Part shown: piece after piece, positions 7,624 to 14,581 of the stretch
How the letters are laid out: every line of letters starts with the position of its first letter
Numbering within the stretch: position 1 is the first letter of the stretch
Assembly: GCA_035637595.1 (NCBI GenBank)
Contig: DASPWW010000133.1
Span: 1 to 20,486, forward strand
Reading direction: 5' to 3'
DNA length: 20,486 bases
Source of the DNA: DASPWW01 sp035637595
GTDB lineage: Bacteria > Actinomycetota > Thermoleophilia > Solirubrobacterales > 70-9
The notes under the pieces: generated by a model
What the model was told of the DNA's origin: nothing
The model's input: the letters and a program-made list of their open reading frames with translations, nothing else
Databases searched by the model: none
Position numbers and translations under genes: made by a program

Positions 7624-8073
7624 ATGCGGATCGCAGTCGCAGCCGACGAGCGCACGGGGATCGCCGAGGCGATCGTCGGGGAGCTTCGTCGCCGCGGGCA
7701 CGAGCCGCTCACGCACGGCGCGCTGAGCGACGCCGACCGCGACGACTGGGCATGGGCGAGCGAAGCCGCGGCGCGCGACGTCGCCGAGGGCCGCGCCGAG
7801 CAGGCGGTCGTCTGCTGCTGGACGGGGACCGGCGCCTCGATCGCGGCCAACAAGGTCGGGGGCATCCGCGCCGCGCTGTGCGCCGACGGGCCGACCGCGG
7901 CCGGGGCGCGGCGCTGGAACGACGCCAACGTCCTGGCGCTCAGCCTGCGGGCGACCTCGGAGGCCGAGCTGGGCGAGATCCTCGACGCCTGGTTCGAGGG
8001 CCAGCCGAGCCCTGAAGCCGGGGATCGCGCCAACGTCGAGCACCTGGCCGAGATCGAGAGCCCCGAAGCGTAG
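7624..8073 (+). CDS. RpiB/LacAB-family sugar-phosphate isomerase-like protein
   Basis: A 149-residue RpiB-fold protein. The core signature VVCCWTGTGASIAANK (62-77) followed by IRAALC and NDANVLALSLR matches the family whose E. coli member interconverts ribose 5-phosphate and ribulose 5-phosphate. Two residues important in E. coli RpiB are changed: the His near the N-terminus (CDHVG) is here ADERTG, and the ring-opening His (RQHND) is Trp98 (RRWND). A candidate catalytic Cys remains (C64/C65). The substrate may therefore differ or activity may be altered. ATG 7624 is preceded by GGGAG; a TTG at 7615 is a less likely start. The RibD-like gene follows after 7 nt, so the two form an operon. Confidence 0.82.
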   Translation: MRIAVAADERTGIAEAIVGELRRRGHEPLTHGALSDADRDDWAWASEAAARDVAEGRAEQAVVCCWTGTGASIAANKVGGIRAALCADGPTAAGARRWNDANVLALSLRATSEAELGEILDAWFEGQPSPEAGDRANVEHLAEIESPEA

Positions 8074-8080
8074 GGCGAGC

Positions 8081-8815
8081 GTGCGGCGCCTGTTTCCCGA
8101 TCCCGCGCCGACCACGCCCGCCGAGCAGTACACCCACCTGCGGCTGGGCGAACACGCGTATGACGACCGCCCCTACGTCGTCTCCAACTTCGCCGTGACC
8201 GTCGACGGCCGCGCCACGATCGAAGGGCGCGCCGGACCGATCGGCAGTCGCACCGACATGGAGGTCCTCCACCTGCTGCGCACCCAGGTCGACGCCGTGC
8301 TGATCGGCGCCGGGACGATGCGCGCCGAGTGCTACGGGCGCCTCGTCCCAGACCCCCGGCTTCGGGGCCACCGCGAGCGGGCGGAGAGCCTCGCCCACGA
8401 CCCCCTCGCGGTGCTCGTCACCCGCAGCCTCGACCTGCCGTGGGAGTGCGGGCTGTTCACCGACGGAGGGCGCGTGCTGATCCACGCCGCCGGCGAGGAC
8501 GAGATCCCCGACCTCCCGACCTCGACGCGCGTCGTCCGCCACGAGGGAAGCGTCGACCTCGCCGCCGCCTTGCGGATGCTGCGCCAGGAGCGCGGCGTGC
8601 GCGCCCTGCTGTGCGAGGGCGGGCCCCACACCCACGCCCAGCTAATCGAGCAGGACCTGATCGACGAGCTGTTCGTCACGATCGCCCCGAAGCTCGCAGG
8701 TGGCATCGGGCCCGGGCTGCTGGAGGGCGCGGCCGAGCAGCCGCGCGCACTCGAGCCCGCGTGGCTGCTCGAGGACGAGGGCGAGCTCTTCGCGCGCTAC
8801 CGCCTTCGGCGCTGA
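8081..8815 (+). CDS. RibD C-terminal-type (pyrimidine/dihydrofolate) reductase
   Basis: A 244-residue stand-alone reductase of the RibD-C/DHFR-like fold. Visible motifs are VVSNFAVTVDGRATIEG (33-49), a substrate-site strand-turn, VDAVLIGAGTMRAE for NADPH binding (70-83), LLCEGGPHTHAQLI, and the C-terminal DELFVTIAPKLAGG. Relatives reduce the ribosyl-aminopyrimidine in riboflavin synthesis; in actinobacteria several such stand-alone paralogues exist and not all act in that pathway. There is no deaminase domain. The GTG start lies 7 nt after the RpiB-like stop. It ends 31 nt from the convergent membrane-protein gene. Confidence 0.85.
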   Translation: MRRLFPDPAPTTPAEQYTHLRLGEHAYDDRPYVVSNFAVTVDGRATIEGRAGPIGSRTDMEVLHLLRTQVDAVLIGAGTMRAECYGRLVPDPRLRGHRERAESLAHDPLAVLVTRSLDLPWECGLFTDGGRVLIHAAGEDEIPDLPTSTRVVRHEGSVDLAAALRMLRQERGVRALLCEGGPHTHAQLIEQDLIDELFVTIAPKLAGGIGPGLLEGAAEQPRALEPAWLLEDEGELFARYRLRR

Positions 8816-8846
8816 GGCGATCGCCGGCCGCCGCTCGTCGCGGTCG

Positions 8847-9527
8847 CTACGGCGGCGGGATCAGGCCCTGCTGCTCGACGCGACGCTCGCCGCGGCGAAG
8901 CATGCGCAGCGCGAGGATCGTGCTCGCGAGGATCGCCGCGAGGCCGGAGCTGACCTGGATGCTGAGGATCCCCTCGGGCGTCCAGTAGACGTCGCGCAGG
9001 TCGAGCAGCAGCGCGGCCTCGTCGAAGGTGAGCCCCACCCCGGCGCCAAAGGGAACGGCGAGGGCCGTCTCGAGACGGTCGCTGTCGGTGACCAGCGCCG
9101 CCCCGCCGCAGCCGAAGGCGAGCAGGATTCCGGGCACGAAATGGTGGATGTGACGGCCGCCGAGGCTGACGCTCCCGAGTGGCCACCATCCGCCGCGCTG
9201 GCCGTGCGCCGAGAGGCGGACGAGCGCGAACGACAGCACGAAGCCCGACAGCAGGTTGAACAGGGCCGTCTCGCCGCGCGGCGCCGACTCATAGCCCTCG
9301 AGCGCCACGGTCACCGTGTCCGCGGTCGCGAGGCTCGCGGTCTCGATCGCATGCGCGGCGCTCTCGATCGTCCCCTCGGCCTCGGGGCGGTCACGGCGCC
9401 GGCGCCGCGCCATTCGCAGCCCCTCGCCGGCGATCACGCTGCCGGCGGTCGCGACCGCGAGAGCCGCGAGACTCGCCGTGACGCGCTCGGCCCGCCCCCA
9501 GCCCCGGCGACGAAACAGGGTCCTCAA
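8847..9527 (-). CDS. Uncharacterised multi-pass membrane protein with HIHH motif
   Basis: A 226-residue protein with about five hydrophobic spans (near 17-36, 88-106, 130-146, 153-172 and 188-208). Two polar clusters stand out next to membrane segments: H126, H128, H129 in GGRHIHHFVPGILL, and D169-E170 with D176 and D179 in LTFDEAALLLDLRDVYW. I recall similar unannotated actinobacterial proteins with HIHH and DE..L..L.DVYW, but no function. The TTG start overlaps the dehydrogenase stop as TTGA, so translation is coupled. Starting at the later ATG (about residue 39) would remove the first membrane span. The paired His and Asp/Glu clusters suggest a metal site, which is inference. Confidence 0.72.
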   Translation of the reverse strand: MRTLFRRRGWGRAERVTASLAALAVATAGSVIAGEGLRMARRRRRDRPEAEGTIESAAHAIETASLATADTVTVALEGYESAPRGETALFNLLSGFVLSFALVRLSAHGQRGGWWPLGSVSLGGRHIHHFVPGILLAFGCGGAALVTDSDRLETALAVPFGAGVGLTFDEAALLLDLRDVYWTPEGILSIQVSSGLAAILASTILALRMLRRGERRVEQQGLIPPP

Positions 9528-10771
9528 AGCCGGACCAGGTTCTCCGCCCTGATCCCGCGGGTGACTCCCCGGAAGTCCAGCACGAGGGGCGAATCGGCGA
9601 CCACGCGCTCGTAGTCGACCTCGGAGTGGGCCGTGACCACGCAGACGATGTCCGCGCGCGGCAGCTCCTCCTCGAGGTCGGTGGAGCGCAGGTCCAGCTC
9701 GGCGAGCTCGGGCACGTGGGGATCGTGGTAGGCGAGCTCGGCGCCGAGCCCGCGCAGCAGGCGCACGATCTTGAGCGCCGGCGACTCGCGCAGGTCGCCG
9801 ACCCCGGCCTTGTAGGCGACGCCGAGCAGCAGGATGCGCGATCCGTTGACCGGCTTGCCGGCGTCGTTGAGCGCCCGCTCGATCCTTTGCACGCAGAAGT
9901 GCGGCTGGGTCTGGTTGATCTTCCCCGCGAGCTCGACGAACTCGGTGTAGAAGTCGTGCTCGCGAGCGGCGAACGCGAGATAGAACGGGTCGACGGGCAG
10001 GCAATGGCCGCCCATTCCCGGCCCCGGCTCGAAGCGCATGAAGCCGAACGGCTTCGTTGCGGCCGCGTCGACGACCTCCCAGATGTCGATCTCCATGCGC
10101 TCGCAGAGCCTCGCGAGCTCGTTGACGAGCGCGATGTTGACCGACCGGAAGATGTTCTCGAGCAGCTTGCTGAGCTCCGCGGCCTCGGGACCCGAGACGG
10201 CGACTACGTCGTCGCAGATCAGGCCGTAGAGCTCCACCGCGCGGTCGCGGCATGTCTCGGTCAACCCGCCGACGATCTTCGGCGTGGTGCGAATCGTGTA
10301 GTCGGTCCGGCCGGGATCGATCCGCTCGGGCGAGTACGCGAGGTGGAAGTCCCGGCCGGCGGCGAGCCCCGACTCCTCGAGGATCGGCTTCAAGCGGTCC
10401 CGGGTGGTCCCGGGATAGGTGGTGGATTCGAGCACCACCAGCTGGCCCTCGCGCAGCACAGGGGACAGCGAGGTCGCCGCGTCGACGAGGTAGGTGAGGT
10501 CGGGCTCGCGATGATTGGCGAGCGGCGTGGGGACGCAGATCAGCACCGCGTCGCACCCAGCGAGGTCACCGTGGTCCGCTGTCGCGGCGAGTCGCTCGCT
10601 CGCCGCGGCAAGCTGGGTGGCGGGCACGTCCTCGACGTCGCTCTCGCCACGGCGCAGCCGTTCGAGCTTGCGCGCATCCGCGTCGAGGCCGACGACGTCG
10701 TGCCCGGCCTCGGCGAATGCGATCGCGAGCGGCAGGCCCACGTATCCGAGGCCGATGATTCCGACCTTCAT
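9524..10771 (-). CDS. UDP-sugar (UDP-GlcNAc/ManNAc-type) dehydrogenase
   Basis: A 415-residue nucleotide-sugar dehydrogenase. It oxidises the C6 hydroxyl of a UDP-sugar to a carboxylate with two NAD+. The N-terminal NAD-binding loop is GLGYVGLP (7-14). The middle has LAYSPERIDPGR (144-155), typical of the WbpA/WecC N-acetylhexosamine branch, then K202 in ELSKLLEN. The catalytic C257 sits in GGHCLPVDPFYL. A C-terminal UDP-binding domain has GVAYKAGVGDLRESPA. The ATG overlaps the stop of the epimerase-like gene by 4 nt (ATGA), and its own stop overlaps the membrane-protein start by 4 nt. A UDP-uronic acid for an envelope glycan is the likely product; the exact sugar is not settled. Confidence 0.93.
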   Translation of the reverse strand: MKVGIIGLGYVGLPLAIAFAEAGHDVVGLDADARKLERLRRGESDVEDVPATQLAAASERLAATADHGDLAGCDAVLICVPTPLANHREPDLTYLVDAATSLSPVLREGQLVVLESTTYPGTTRDRLKPILEESGLAAGRDFHLAYSPERIDPGRTDYTIRTTPKIVGGLTETCRDRAVELYGLICDDVVAVSGPEAAELSKLLENIFRSVNIALVNELARLCERMEIDIWEVVDAAATKPFGFMRFEPGPGMGGHCLPVDPFYLAFAAREHDFYTEFVELAGKINQTQPHFCVQRIERALNDAGKPVNGSRILLLGVAYKAGVGDLRESPALKIVRLLRGLGAELAYHDPHVPELAELDLRSTDLEEELPRADIVCVVTAHSEVDYERVVADSPLVLDFRGVTRGIRAENLVRL

Positions 10772-11268
10772 GCGGGGGAAGTGTAGGTAGGTAGCCAGGC
10801 GCGGATCGCATCAGCCGCCGGCCCTGGATCGACCTGTACATCCCCCACGGCGCTGGCCCTGTCACCGAGCCCCTCGCGCGCGAGGTTGGCGACGGCCGCC
10901 TCGTCAACGCACAGCAGCAGGTCGCAGAGACGGTCGGGGATCGCGCGCTCGACCTCGGTCGGGTCGCGGCGTCCGCCGCCGCGCACCCCCGCGTCGAGGC
11001 GTGCCTGGGGCAGGCCGAGCTTGATGCCGACCAGGGCCGCCGCCGCGACCTCGGGGCCGTCTCCGCACAGCAGCACGGCGGGGGGGCGGGCGTCCACGAG
11101 GCGCGTCTCGACGGCGAGCATCGCCGCCGCGATTCGTCCCGCCCCGCTGCCCTCGGTCGCCTCCAGCTCGGCTGCGTCGTGGGCCGGAAGCCGGGGGGCC
11201 AGGGCGGTCGTCTGGGCCGTGGCGCCGGGGGCGCAGAGGACCAGCAACGGGCGGCGAACGAGATTCAT
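10768..11268 (-). CDS. Half-length UDP-GlcNAc 2-epimerase-like protein
   Basis: A 166-residue protein, against about 370 for WecB/MnaA epimerases. VLLCGDGPEVAAAALVGIK (65-83) and ARLDAGVRGGG (89-99), then DPTEVERAIPDRLCDLLLC and AVANLAREG, line up with the middle of the epimerase N-terminal domain (HGDT..ALAGALAA, VEAGLRTGD, PEE.NR..TD, NLLREGV). The glutamate in VEAG is Asp here, and the whole C-terminal Rossmann domain with the catalytic His is absent. It is therefore probably not an active epimerase alone; a binding or partner role is possible. I use ATG 11268 rather than the TTG two codons earlier. The stop overlaps the dehydrogenase start (ATGA), so expression is coupled. Composition matches its neighbours. 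Confidence 0.7.
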   Translation of the reverse strand: MNLVRRPLLVLCAPGATAQTTALAPRLPAHDAAELEATEGSGAGRIAAAMLAVETRLVDARPPAVLLCGDGPEVAAAALVGIKLGLPQARLDAGVRGGGRRDPTEVERAIPDRLCDLLLCVDEAAVANLAREGLGDRASAVGDVQVDPGPAADAIRAWLPTYTSPA

Positions 11269-11336
11269 GCGCAAATAGCGTGACTAACCGCTCGGTCGAA
11301 GGGGTATAAGCGGCTCAACTCGTCTTGTGCTCCGGG

Positions 11337-11342
11337 TAGGGT
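11337..11342 (+). promoter_or_regulatory. -10 box of the small ORF at 11354
   Basis: TAGGGT, the same hexamer seen before two other starts in this window, ends 11 nt before ATG 11354. A second A/T-rich element, TATAAG at 11305-11310, could serve either strand. Confidence 0.4.
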
Positions 11343-11353
11343 TTCCGATCGAG

Positions 11354-11458
11354 ATGAAGAGGCTTCTGGCTCCGGCCACACTCGGGCTCAACGCCGCCAG
11401 GCACCTCGCCTGGTACGTGACCTATCACGTCTCCGGCGAGCCCCGCCTTAGGCACTAG
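11354..11458 (+). CDS. Possible small protein, 34 residues
   Basis: A short frame beginning MKRLLAPATLGLNAARHL, with AWYVTYHVSGEP after it, and ending TAG at 11456-11458. It is basic at both ends with a mildly hydrophobic or amphipathic middle (about residues 4-26). I recognise no family. Support comes from the -10 box TAGGGT 11 nt before the ATG, the weak GATCGAG before the start, and its place in a 381-nt gap that otherwise has no gene. Aromatic residues (W, two Y) are unusual for random GC-rich sequence. It could also be chance. It lies divergent to the epimerase-like gene and ahead of the hairpin region and the sulfotransferase. Confidence 0.35.
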   Translation: MKRLLAPATLGLNAARHLAWYVTYHVSGEPRLRH

Positions 11459-11473
11459 CACCCTTCCCTACGA

Positions 11474-11571
11474 TCCCGGGCCGTCCCCGCCCGAGCGGTG
11501 CGCGCCGCCGGCACGCGCCCACCCCCGGGACACGGGTTGTGAACTCCGTGTGACCGGATGCAGAAAATCCG
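11474..11571. other. Run of three hairpins, candidate structured RNA
   Basis: Three consecutive inverted repeats lie in the gap before the second sulfotransferase: TCCCGGG/CCCGGGA at 11474-11480 and 11524-11530 (43-nt GC-rich interior that can fold further), CACGG/CCGTG at 11531-11535 and 11546-11550, and CGGAT/ATCCG at 11555-11559 and 11567-11571 around the loop GCAGAAA. The strand is not determined. It does not match a riboswitch that I can recognise. It may be the 3' region of the small ORF, the 5' leader of the sulfotransferase, or a separate RNA. No gene is seen in 11459-11649. Confidence 0.3.
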
Positions 11572-11649
11572 CCCGCCGCGTCTGATTGCCTGCTATACGT
11601 CCCGTTTGACAACCGGGTCGAGCGGGCACAACCCACACCCGGCAAGGAG

Positions 11650-12651
11650 ATGGCTGGAGCCCAGCGCAGCCGAGCGCCCAGGGGGCGCGCCGCCGAGACC
11701 CGGAGGGAGGGGGCCTCGGATTTCGCGATCGCCGAACGTGAGGACAGCCTGGTGTGGATCCTCGGCTCCTCGCGCAGCGGCAGCACCTGGATGCTGCGCA
11801 TGCTCGCCGACCTGCCGCGCGTCGTGCCGCTCGACGACCCGCACCTCGGACACCATCTCGGGGTATGGCGGCCGATCGCGCTGGCGTGGTCGCACCGCGA
11901 TCGCGTCCCCGACCTCAACATCCTGCCTGAGGTCAAGCGCGACAAGCCCGATTACTTCTTCTCCGACGAGTACAGGCACGTGTGGCTCCCCGCGCTGCGC
12001 CGCATGGTCGCCGAGCGCTTCGACGTTCAGGCGCGCGATCGGGCGCGGGAGCGCGGCATCGACGATCCCCTGGTGATCGTCAAGGAGCCCGGCTCGCACG
12101 CCGCGGACCTCATCATGTCGATGTTCCCCGGCGCCGGCCTGATCTTCCTGCTGCGCGACGGCCGCGACGTCGTCGACTCGTGGCTCGACGCCTACAAGGC
12201 GGGATCATGGGCCCTCGAGGAAGGCGCCTACTCGGTCGGTGCCCAGGATCGGATGGCGTTCATCCGCTGGCAGTCGAGCGTGTGGCTGTACCGCACCGAG
12301 GTGGTGCAGCGGGCCTTCGAGGCCCATCCCGAGGACCGCAAGCTGCTCGTCCGCTACGAGGAGGTGCGCCAGGATCCCGCCGCGGCGCTTCAGCGGATCT
12401 GCGACCGCTTCGGCATCAGGTCGAGCGCCGACCACGTCGCCGAGGTGGCCGATCGTCACGGCTTCGTCCGGGCCCCAGGGGATCAGACCGGCCCGGGCAA
12501 GGCGATGCGCTTCGCAGAGCCAGGGCGCTGGCGACTCAACATGACTCCGGACGAGATCGAGGCGATGCTCGAGATCATGGGCCCGAAGCTCGAGGAGCTG
12601 GGCTACGTGCCTCGCCAGCCGGCGATTCTCGCAGGGCCCGCATCTCGCTGA
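11650..12651 (+). CDS. Sulfotransferase family protein
   Basis: A 333-residue PAPS-type sulfotransferase distinct from the one at 6234. The phosphosulfate-binding loop is at 37-48 (ILGSSRSGSTWM), the 3'-phosphate motif at 163-177 (GLIFLLRDGRDVVDS; R169, S177), and the C-terminal helix pair with GRWRLNMTPDEIEAM. The first 33 residues are basic and look like an added tail. The ATG start is odd: AAGGAG abuts it with no spacing, and no good -10 box lies close by, so the true start could differ slightly; no better in-frame start exists before the conserved core. The last 77 nt overlap the 3' end of the convergent GH15 gene. Acceptor unknown. Confidence 0.85.
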   Translation: MAGAQRSRAPRGRAAETRREGASDFAIAEREDSLVWILGSSRSGSTWMLRMLADLPRVVPLDDPHLGHHLGVWRPIALAWSHRDRVPDLNILPEVKRDKPDYFFSDEYRHVWLPALRRMVAERFDVQARDRARERGIDDPLVIVKEPGSHAADLIMSMFPGAGLIFLLRDGRDVVDSWLDAYKAGSWALEEGAYSVGAQDRMAFIRWQSSVWLYRTEVVQRAFEAHPEDRKLLVRYEEVRQDPAAALQRICDRFGIRSSADHVAEVADRHGFVRAPGDQTGPGKAMRFAEPGRWRLNMTPDEIEAMLEIMGPKLEELGYVPRQPAILAGPASR

Positions 12652-14536
12652 ACACGGCCGTCGGCTGCTCGGCCTCCCGCTCCACGAGCTGGTCGACTAT
12701 CACGTGCGAGACGGCGTTGACCAACGCCAGGTGGGTGAAGGCCTGGGGGAAGTTGCCGAGCTGGGCACCGCTCCGCGGCTCGAGCTCCTCCGCATAGAGG
12801 CCGAGCGGGCCCGCGAAGCCGAGCAGGCGCTCGCAGAGGTCGCGGGCGCGGCCCGGCTCGCCGATCTCCGAAAACGCCGAGACGAGCCAGAACGAGCAGA
12901 TCGTGAACGTGCCCTCCTCCCCCCGCAGCCCGTCGTCGGTCTCCTCCGGGCGGTAGCGCAGCACGAGGCCGTTCTCGCTCAGCTCATCGGCGATCGCGAG
13001 CACCGTGCGTCGGATCCGCTCGTCGCCGGGGGGCAGGAAGCGGACCAGGGGCGCCAGCAGGGTCGAGGCGTCGAGAGCGTCGGTGTCGTAGTGCTGGCGC
13101 AGCACGCCGCGCTCGCTGACGCCGCGCTCGAGGATCTCGGCCTTGATCTCGTCCGCGATCGCGGCCCATCGCCGCTCCAGCCCGGCCTCCTCCGGCCGCC
13201 GTTTCGCGAGCCGGGCGCCGCGGTCCAGCGCCACCCAGCACATGATCTTCGAGGACACGTAGTGCTTCGGCTCACCGCGCGCCTCCCAGATCCCCTGATC
13301 GGGCTCGCGCCACATCCGCGCCGCGTCCTCGACCTGGTCCTTGGCGATCTCCCAGCCGCGGTCGGGGAGGCGATCCTGGCTCTTGGTGTGGATGTAGATC
13401 GAATCGAGCAGGGCTCCGTAAACGTCGTTCTGGCGCTGCCGGTGGGCGGCGTTGCCGATCCGCACGGGGCGCGAGCCCGCGTAGCCGCTCAGGTGGTCGA
13501 GCGTGCTCTCCGCGAGGTCGCGCTCGCCGTCGATGCCATACATGATCTGAATCGGCTCCTCCCCGGCGTGACAGACGTCGCGCACGAAGTCGGCGAAGTC
13601 GCGCGCCTCGAGATCGAACCCGAGCGTGTGCATGGCCCAGAGCGTGAAGGTGGCGTCGCGTATCCACGTGTAGCGGTAGTCCCAGTTGCGCTCCCCGCCC
13701 GGCGTCTCGGGCAACGACGTGGTCAGCGCCGCGACGAGCGCCCCGGTCGGCGCGTAGGTGAGGCCCTTGAGGGTCAGGGCGGCGCGCTGGAGATGGCTGC
13801 GCCACGGGTGGTCGGGAAAGTGTCCGTCGGCGAGCCACGCGCGCCAGAACTCCGTGGTCACCCGTAACCGGTACGCGGCGTCCTCGAAGGTCCGCGGGTC
13901 GGCGTCCGGCGACCCCCAGGCCAGGGTGCAGAAGCATCCCTCCCCCTCCTCGAGCGCTCGCGTGGCGACGATGTCGTCGCCGTCGACCCGCAACCCGGTG
14001 TCGGAGACGAGCCGCACCTCGGGATCCCCGCCCGACGTCGTCGCCGTCTTGCCGCCCCCTTCCCCGACAGCCCATCGGGGACGCGTCGCGCCGTAGCCAT
14101 AGGCGAGATCGCAGTGCAGCTCGAGCTCGACCCTGCCCTGGACGCACCTCGCGGTGCGCACCAGCCCCGCGTCCGCATCGTGGCCGGTCGGGGGGCGAGT
14201 GTGCTCGTGATCGGTCTGCTCGCGCCACTCGGAGACGGTCAGCGCGTCCCGGACCACGACCCAGCCTTCCTCGCACATCCACGTCGTCTCGAGGACGTTC
14301 GTGCCCGGCACGTAGCGGCGCGCAAGTGGGACGACCACGTCGGTCGGGCCGAACCGGAACGAACCCGCGCCGCGGTCGAGGATCGCGGTGAACACGCTCG
14401 GCGAGTCGAAGCGTGGCAGGCACAGCCACTCGACCGAGCCATCCGGCGCGATCAGCGCGCCGGTATGGCAATCGGATAGGAACCCGTACTCGCCGATCCG
14501 CGGAAACGGGGTCTCACCGAGGTCGCCGTCAACCAC
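12575..14536 (-). CDS. GH15 glycoside hydrolase (glucoamylase/trehalase type)
   Basis: A 653-residue protein of the actinobacterial GH15 group, which releases glucose from alpha-glucans or splits trehalose. The N-terminal beta-domain has DCHTGALIAPDGSVEWLCLP (22-41). The (alpha/alpha)6 barrel begins near 240 with GERNWDYRYTWIRDATF (281-297). The likely catalytic pair is E418 in GIWEARGEP and E541 in GEEGTFTICSFWLV. No signal peptide is seen, so it is cytoplasmic, as for mycobacterial GH15 trehalase. GTG 14536 is preceded by TACAGT at 10 nt and no Shine-Dalgarno sequence. The last ~25 residues are Pro/Ala/Arg-rich and lie in the 77-nt overlap with the sulfotransferase gene. Trehalase and glucoamylase activity cannot be separated by eye. 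Confidence 0.93.
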   Translation of the reverse strand: MVDGDLGETPFPRIGEYGFLSDCHTGALIAPDGSVEWLCLPRFDSPSVFTAILDRGAGSFRFGPTDVVVPLARRYVPGTNVLETTWMCEEGWVVVRDALTVSEWREQTDHEHTRPPTGHDADAGLVRTARCVQGRVELELHCDLAYGYGATRPRWAVGEGGGKTATTSGGDPEVRLVSDTGLRVDGDDIVATRALEEGEGCFCTLAWGSPDADPRTFEDAAYRLRVTTEFWRAWLADGHFPDHPWRSHLQRAALTLKGLTYAPTGALVAALTTSLPETPGGERNWDYRYTWIRDATFTLWAMHTLGFDLEARDFADFVRDVCHAGEEPIQIMYGIDGERDLAESTLDHLSGYAGSRPVRIGNAAHRQRQNDVYGALLDSIYIHTKSQDRLPDRGWEIAKDQVEDAARMWREPDQGIWEARGEPKHYVSSKIMCWVALDRGARLAKRRPEEAGLERRWAAIADEIKAEILERGVSERGVLRQHYDTDALDASTLLAPLVRFLPPGDERIRRTVLAIADELSENGLVLRYRPEETDDGLRGEEGTFTICSFWLVSAFSEIGEPGRARDLCERLLGFAGPLGLYAEELEPRSGAQLGNFPQAFTHLALVNAVSHVIVDQLVEREAEQPTAVFSEMRALRESPAGEARSPAPRASGP

Positions 14537-14546
14537 CTGGCGGGTG

Positions 14547-14552
14547 ACTGTA
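14547..14552 (-). promoter_or_regulatory. -10 box of the GH15 gene
   Basis: Minus-strand TACAGT ends 10 nt before GTG 14536 in the 45-nt gap after the FkbM gene. No Shine-Dalgarno sequence is present. Confidence 0.45.
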
Positions 14553-14581
14553 CAGCCGCCCAGCGGATGGTCGTGCGCTAC

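Noticed and set aside
8816..8872. CCGCCG/CGGCGG inverted repeat between the convergent RibD-like and HIHH genes as a terminator
   Set aside because: The loop is long, part of it is coding sequence, and there is no U-tract; such pairing is common at this GC content.
9528..10556. Upstream extension of the HIHH membrane-protein frame
   Set aside because: It lies inside the well-supported dehydrogenase gene in another frame. The TTG at 9527 overlapping the stop is the sensible start.
10780..10785. TACACT 8 nt before the dehydrogenase ATG as a separate leaderless promoter
   Set aside because: It lies in the coding end of the epimerase-like gene, and the ATGA overlap points to coupled translation from an upstream promoter. 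An internal promoter cannot be excluded.
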